Below are positions 5,905 through 7,028 of a stretch of 7,028 nt of DNA, piece after piece. The DNA comes from Burkholderiales bacterium (lineage in GTDB: Bacteria; Pseudomonadota; Gammaproteobacteria; Burkholderiales; Burkholderiaceae_D): NCBI GenBank assembly GCA_016197345.1, contig JACPVY010000474.1, forward strand, positions 1 to 7,028, written 5' to 3'. A program made the translations under genes and the position numbers. Numbering within the stretch: position 1 is the stretch's first letter; each line of letters begins with the position of its first letter. The notes under the pieces are model-generated. The model worked only from the letters and a program-made list of their open reading frames with translations, was not told the DNA's origin and ran no database searches.

Positions 5905-6309
5905 ATGATGATGCGTACTTCACTGATTTCTTTAGCAATAGCGGCCTTGGCATTGAGTCCAGCATGGGCTGCTAGCCCAGCGAAAAAGACTTCCCCGGAA
6001 ATTGAGGCGGTGAAAAAAGCAATAGGCAAAGCCAGTTGCGATAGTAACGATCAATGCAAGGCAGTGCCGATGGGCGCGAAAGCATGCGGTGGGCCAGAAT
6101 TTTTCTTGGCTTATTCGACGAAAGGGGAGCATGCGGCAAAGATTCCTGATTTGGCGACAAATCATCGCATTGCCCGCGAAAAGGAAATCGCCGCGAATGG
6201 TGAGATGTCAGATTGCAAGATGCTGACCGATCCAGGCGCACAATGCGTTGCCAACAAATGTGTATTGAAGCCTGAACCAAAAGCATCTGCCTCGGCATCT
6301 GCTTCTTAA
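5905..6309 (+). CDS. Small exported six-cysteine protein of unknown function
   Basis: The 134-residue product starts with a clear Sec signal peptide, MMMRTSLISLAIAALAL, with probable cleavage after AWA at residue 22. The mature part is about 112 residues, mostly polar and Lys-rich. It has six cysteines (45, 51, 61, 104, 114, 119), suggesting three disulfides in the periplasm or outside. The CDSNDQCKAVPMGAKACGGP segment followed by FFLAYST resembles a pattern I recall from small hypothetical proteins of Proteobacteria (SC..D.QC.....G..ACGGP...LAYS), but I know no function for it. The C-terminus ends in a simple KASASASAS tail. Three ATGs in a row (5905, 5908, 5911) precede the hydrophobic stretch. 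The only upstream purine element, AGGG at 5888, is distant, so initiation looks weak. The frame is open back to a GTG at 5818, but that extension would bury the signal peptide. A strong terminator follows. Confidence 0.75.
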   Translation: MMMRTSLISLAIAALALSPAWAASPAKKTSPEIEAVKKAIGKASCDSNDQCKAVPMGAKACGGPEFFLAYSTKGEHAAKIPDLATNHRIAREKEIAANGEMSDCKMLTDPGAQCVANKCVLKPEPKASASASAS

Positions 6310-6340
6310 TTTCGCACTGGCTAGCGGCCAGAGGAAAATG

Positions 6341-6371
6341 AAAAACGACCAGCAAGCTGGTCGTTTTTTTT
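6341..6371 (+). terminator. Intrinsic terminator of the six-cysteine protein gene
   Basis: AAAAACGACCAGC (6341-6353) pairs perfectly with GCTGGTCGTTTTT (6356-6368), and the T run continues to 8 T in total (6364-6371). The central pairs CGACCAGC are GC-rich. It lies 31 bases after the stop codon. A smaller hairpin, CTGGC/GCCAG (6317-6331), sits between the stop and this element. Confidence 0.88.
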
Positions 6372-6408
6372 GGGGGAGGGCTGGCGATAGCGAAAGCTTG
6401 AGCGCCAT

Positions 6409-6446
6409 GCAAAAGGGCCACATGTACAAACATGTGGCCCTTTTGC
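6409..6446 (-). terminator. 16-bp perfect hairpin, probable terminator of the S8-type gene
   Basis: GCAAAAGGGCCACATG (6409-6424) and CATGTGGCCCTTTTGC (6431-6446) form a perfect 16-bp stem with a 6-base loop. It lies 42 bases past the stop codon of the minus-strand gene and its stem is GC-rich. The T tract lies inside the stem on both strands, so it may act in either direction. Confidence 0.7.
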
Positions 6447-6448
6447 TT

Positions 6449-6468
6449 ACCCAGCGTAGAAGCTGGGT
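6449..6468 (+). repeat. Small hairpin with trailing T run
   Basis: ACCCAGC (6449-6455) pairs with GCTGGGT (6462-6468) around GTAGAA, followed by more T on the plus strand. It could be a weak backup plus-strand terminator, which would stop transcription entering the convergent gene. On the minus strand it is a stem immediately after the S8-type stop codon. Confidence 0.4.
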
Positions 6469-6488
6469 TTTCCTACTTTATTGCGAGA

Positions 6489-7028
6489 TTACTGCGCGCG
6501 TGGAGCTGCTGCAACGCGATTGCCATCAGCCAAAGGCACTGGGTCGGTTGCGTCAACTTCGATCAAGGTCGTACCTTGGGTAGCACCGCTCACAACATAT
6601 TGCAATGCGCCGAGGTAACGTTTGCCTGCGGTCAAACCAGACCAGCTCACACCAGCCGTTGCCGTGCCACCAGTGTATGCGGTCGAAGGCAACATCACTT
6701 TCATATTGCCGCCAACATCGCTAGGAGAAACGACCCAGCTCGACAAGGTGTAGGTTGCGCTGCCATTGTTTGGAGCATAACCAATCACGCACACTTTGTA
6801 GGTACCTGCTGCTGGGTTCATCAAGGTGACTTGTTCGTTAGCAGTTGCGCCGCCGCTGGTGCCAACGGTGGTGCCAGCGCTATTCAAGACTAACAAATCC
6901 AAGTCATCTGCTGCGCCAGAAGCGTGGCCAGAAGTTTCGGTATCAAACAAAGCAAAACGTGCTACTTGTGCGCCTGCTGGAACGGTGACGTTCAGTGCCG
7001 TCACGCCAACACCGCCACCTGCTTTACA
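6489..7028 (-). CDS. C-terminal part of a secreted protein, probably an S8 (subtilisin-like) serine protease (partial)
   Basis: Only the last 179 residues are in the window; the frame stays open to the edge, so the gene continues beyond 7028. Residues 1-97 form a beta-rich pre-peptidase C-terminal (PPC-like) domain: LNVTVPAGAQVARFALFD, then DDLDLLVLNSAGTTVG, then VTLMNPAAGTYKVCVIGY, then ATYTLSSWVV. A second Gly/Ser/Thr-rich beta segment with GNMKVMLPSTA and WSGLTAGKRYLGALQYV follows. This pair of modules is what I recall at the C-terminus of extracellular S8 proteases of Burkholderiales and Xanthomonadales, where it aids secretion or is trimmed. The catalytic domain is not visible, so the protease call is an inference from the tail; another secreted enzyme carrying the same tail is possible. 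The GTG at 7004 is an internal codon. Convergent with the six-cysteine gene and separated from it by hairpins. Confidence 0.72.
   Translation of the reverse strand, partial: CKAGGGVGVTALNVTVPAGAQVARFALFDTETSGHASGAADDLDLLVLNSAGTTVGTSGGATANEQVTLMNPAAGTYKVCVIGYAPNNGSATYTLSSWVVSPSDVGGNMKVMLPSTAYTGGTATAGVSWSGLTAGKRYLGALQYVVSGATQGTTLIEVDATDPVPLADGNRVAAAPRAQ

Noticed and set aside
6338..6893. Plus-strand open frames overlapping hairpins and the S8-type tail (6338-6583 and 6432-6893)
   Set aside because: They read through terminators and antisense to a protein-like frame with clear beta-domain motifs; they are shadows.
1..7028. Defence system, mobile element, CRISPR or tRNA-associated island
   Set aside because: No transposase, integrase, nuclease, terminal inverted repeat, CRISPR repeat or tRNA-like fold was seen; all identified genes are enzyme, transport or secretion types.

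Overview
The window looks like chromosomal DNA from a betaproteobacterium, most likely Burkholderiales of the Oxalobacteraceae type (Undibacterium, Herminiimonas or Janthinobacterium relatives). This is inferred from the style of the proteins: a PhoD-like Tat phosphatase, a CaiB/BaiF protein with a GFGAIGEAMGGLRY segment, an M35 peptidase and the C-terminal half of a large S8-type secreted protease. It also fits roughly balanced GC and ordinary Shine-Dalgarno/sigma70-type signals. No tRNA, rRNA, CRISPR array, insertion sequence or phage gene was seen.

Layout, left to right. (1) 60-842 (+) is a TauE/SafE family membrane permease. (2) 843-986 is a short regulatory gap with a PHO-box-like direct repeat at 921-938. 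(3) 987-2807 (+) is a PhoD-family phosphatase with a twin-arginine signal and a lipobox. (4) 2808-2918 is a convergent gap with a strong, probably bidirectional terminator. (5) 2919-4004 (-) is a secreted M35 Asp-zincin metallopeptidase of the peptidyl-Lys (Lys-N-like) type. (6) About 620 bp without a convincing gene follow (4005-4627), holding the divergent promoters and a few small repeats and hairpins. (7) 4628-5776 (+) is a class III (CaiB/BaiF) CoA-transferase homologue that appears to lack the segment carrying the catalytic Asp. (8) A 10-bp-period repeat lies at 5783-5827. (9) 5905-6309 (+) is a small secreted six-cysteine protein of unknown function. (10) 6341-6468 carries three hairpins between convergent genes. 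(11) 6489-7028 (-) is the C-terminal part of a secreted protein, most likely an S8 (subtilisin-like) protease, running off the window.

The genes do not form one operon: strands alternate, and both convergent junctions carry terminators. The common theme is secretion and nutrient scavenging. There is a phosphatase probably under PhoB control, two unrelated secreted peptidases or peptidase parts, and a small exported Cys-rich protein. I did not find a clearly new multi-gene system. The points most worth checking are the CoA-transferase without its nucleophile, the conserved Lys-specificity residues in the M35 enzyme, the PHO-box architecture before phoD, and the 10-bp repeat after the CoA-transferase gene.
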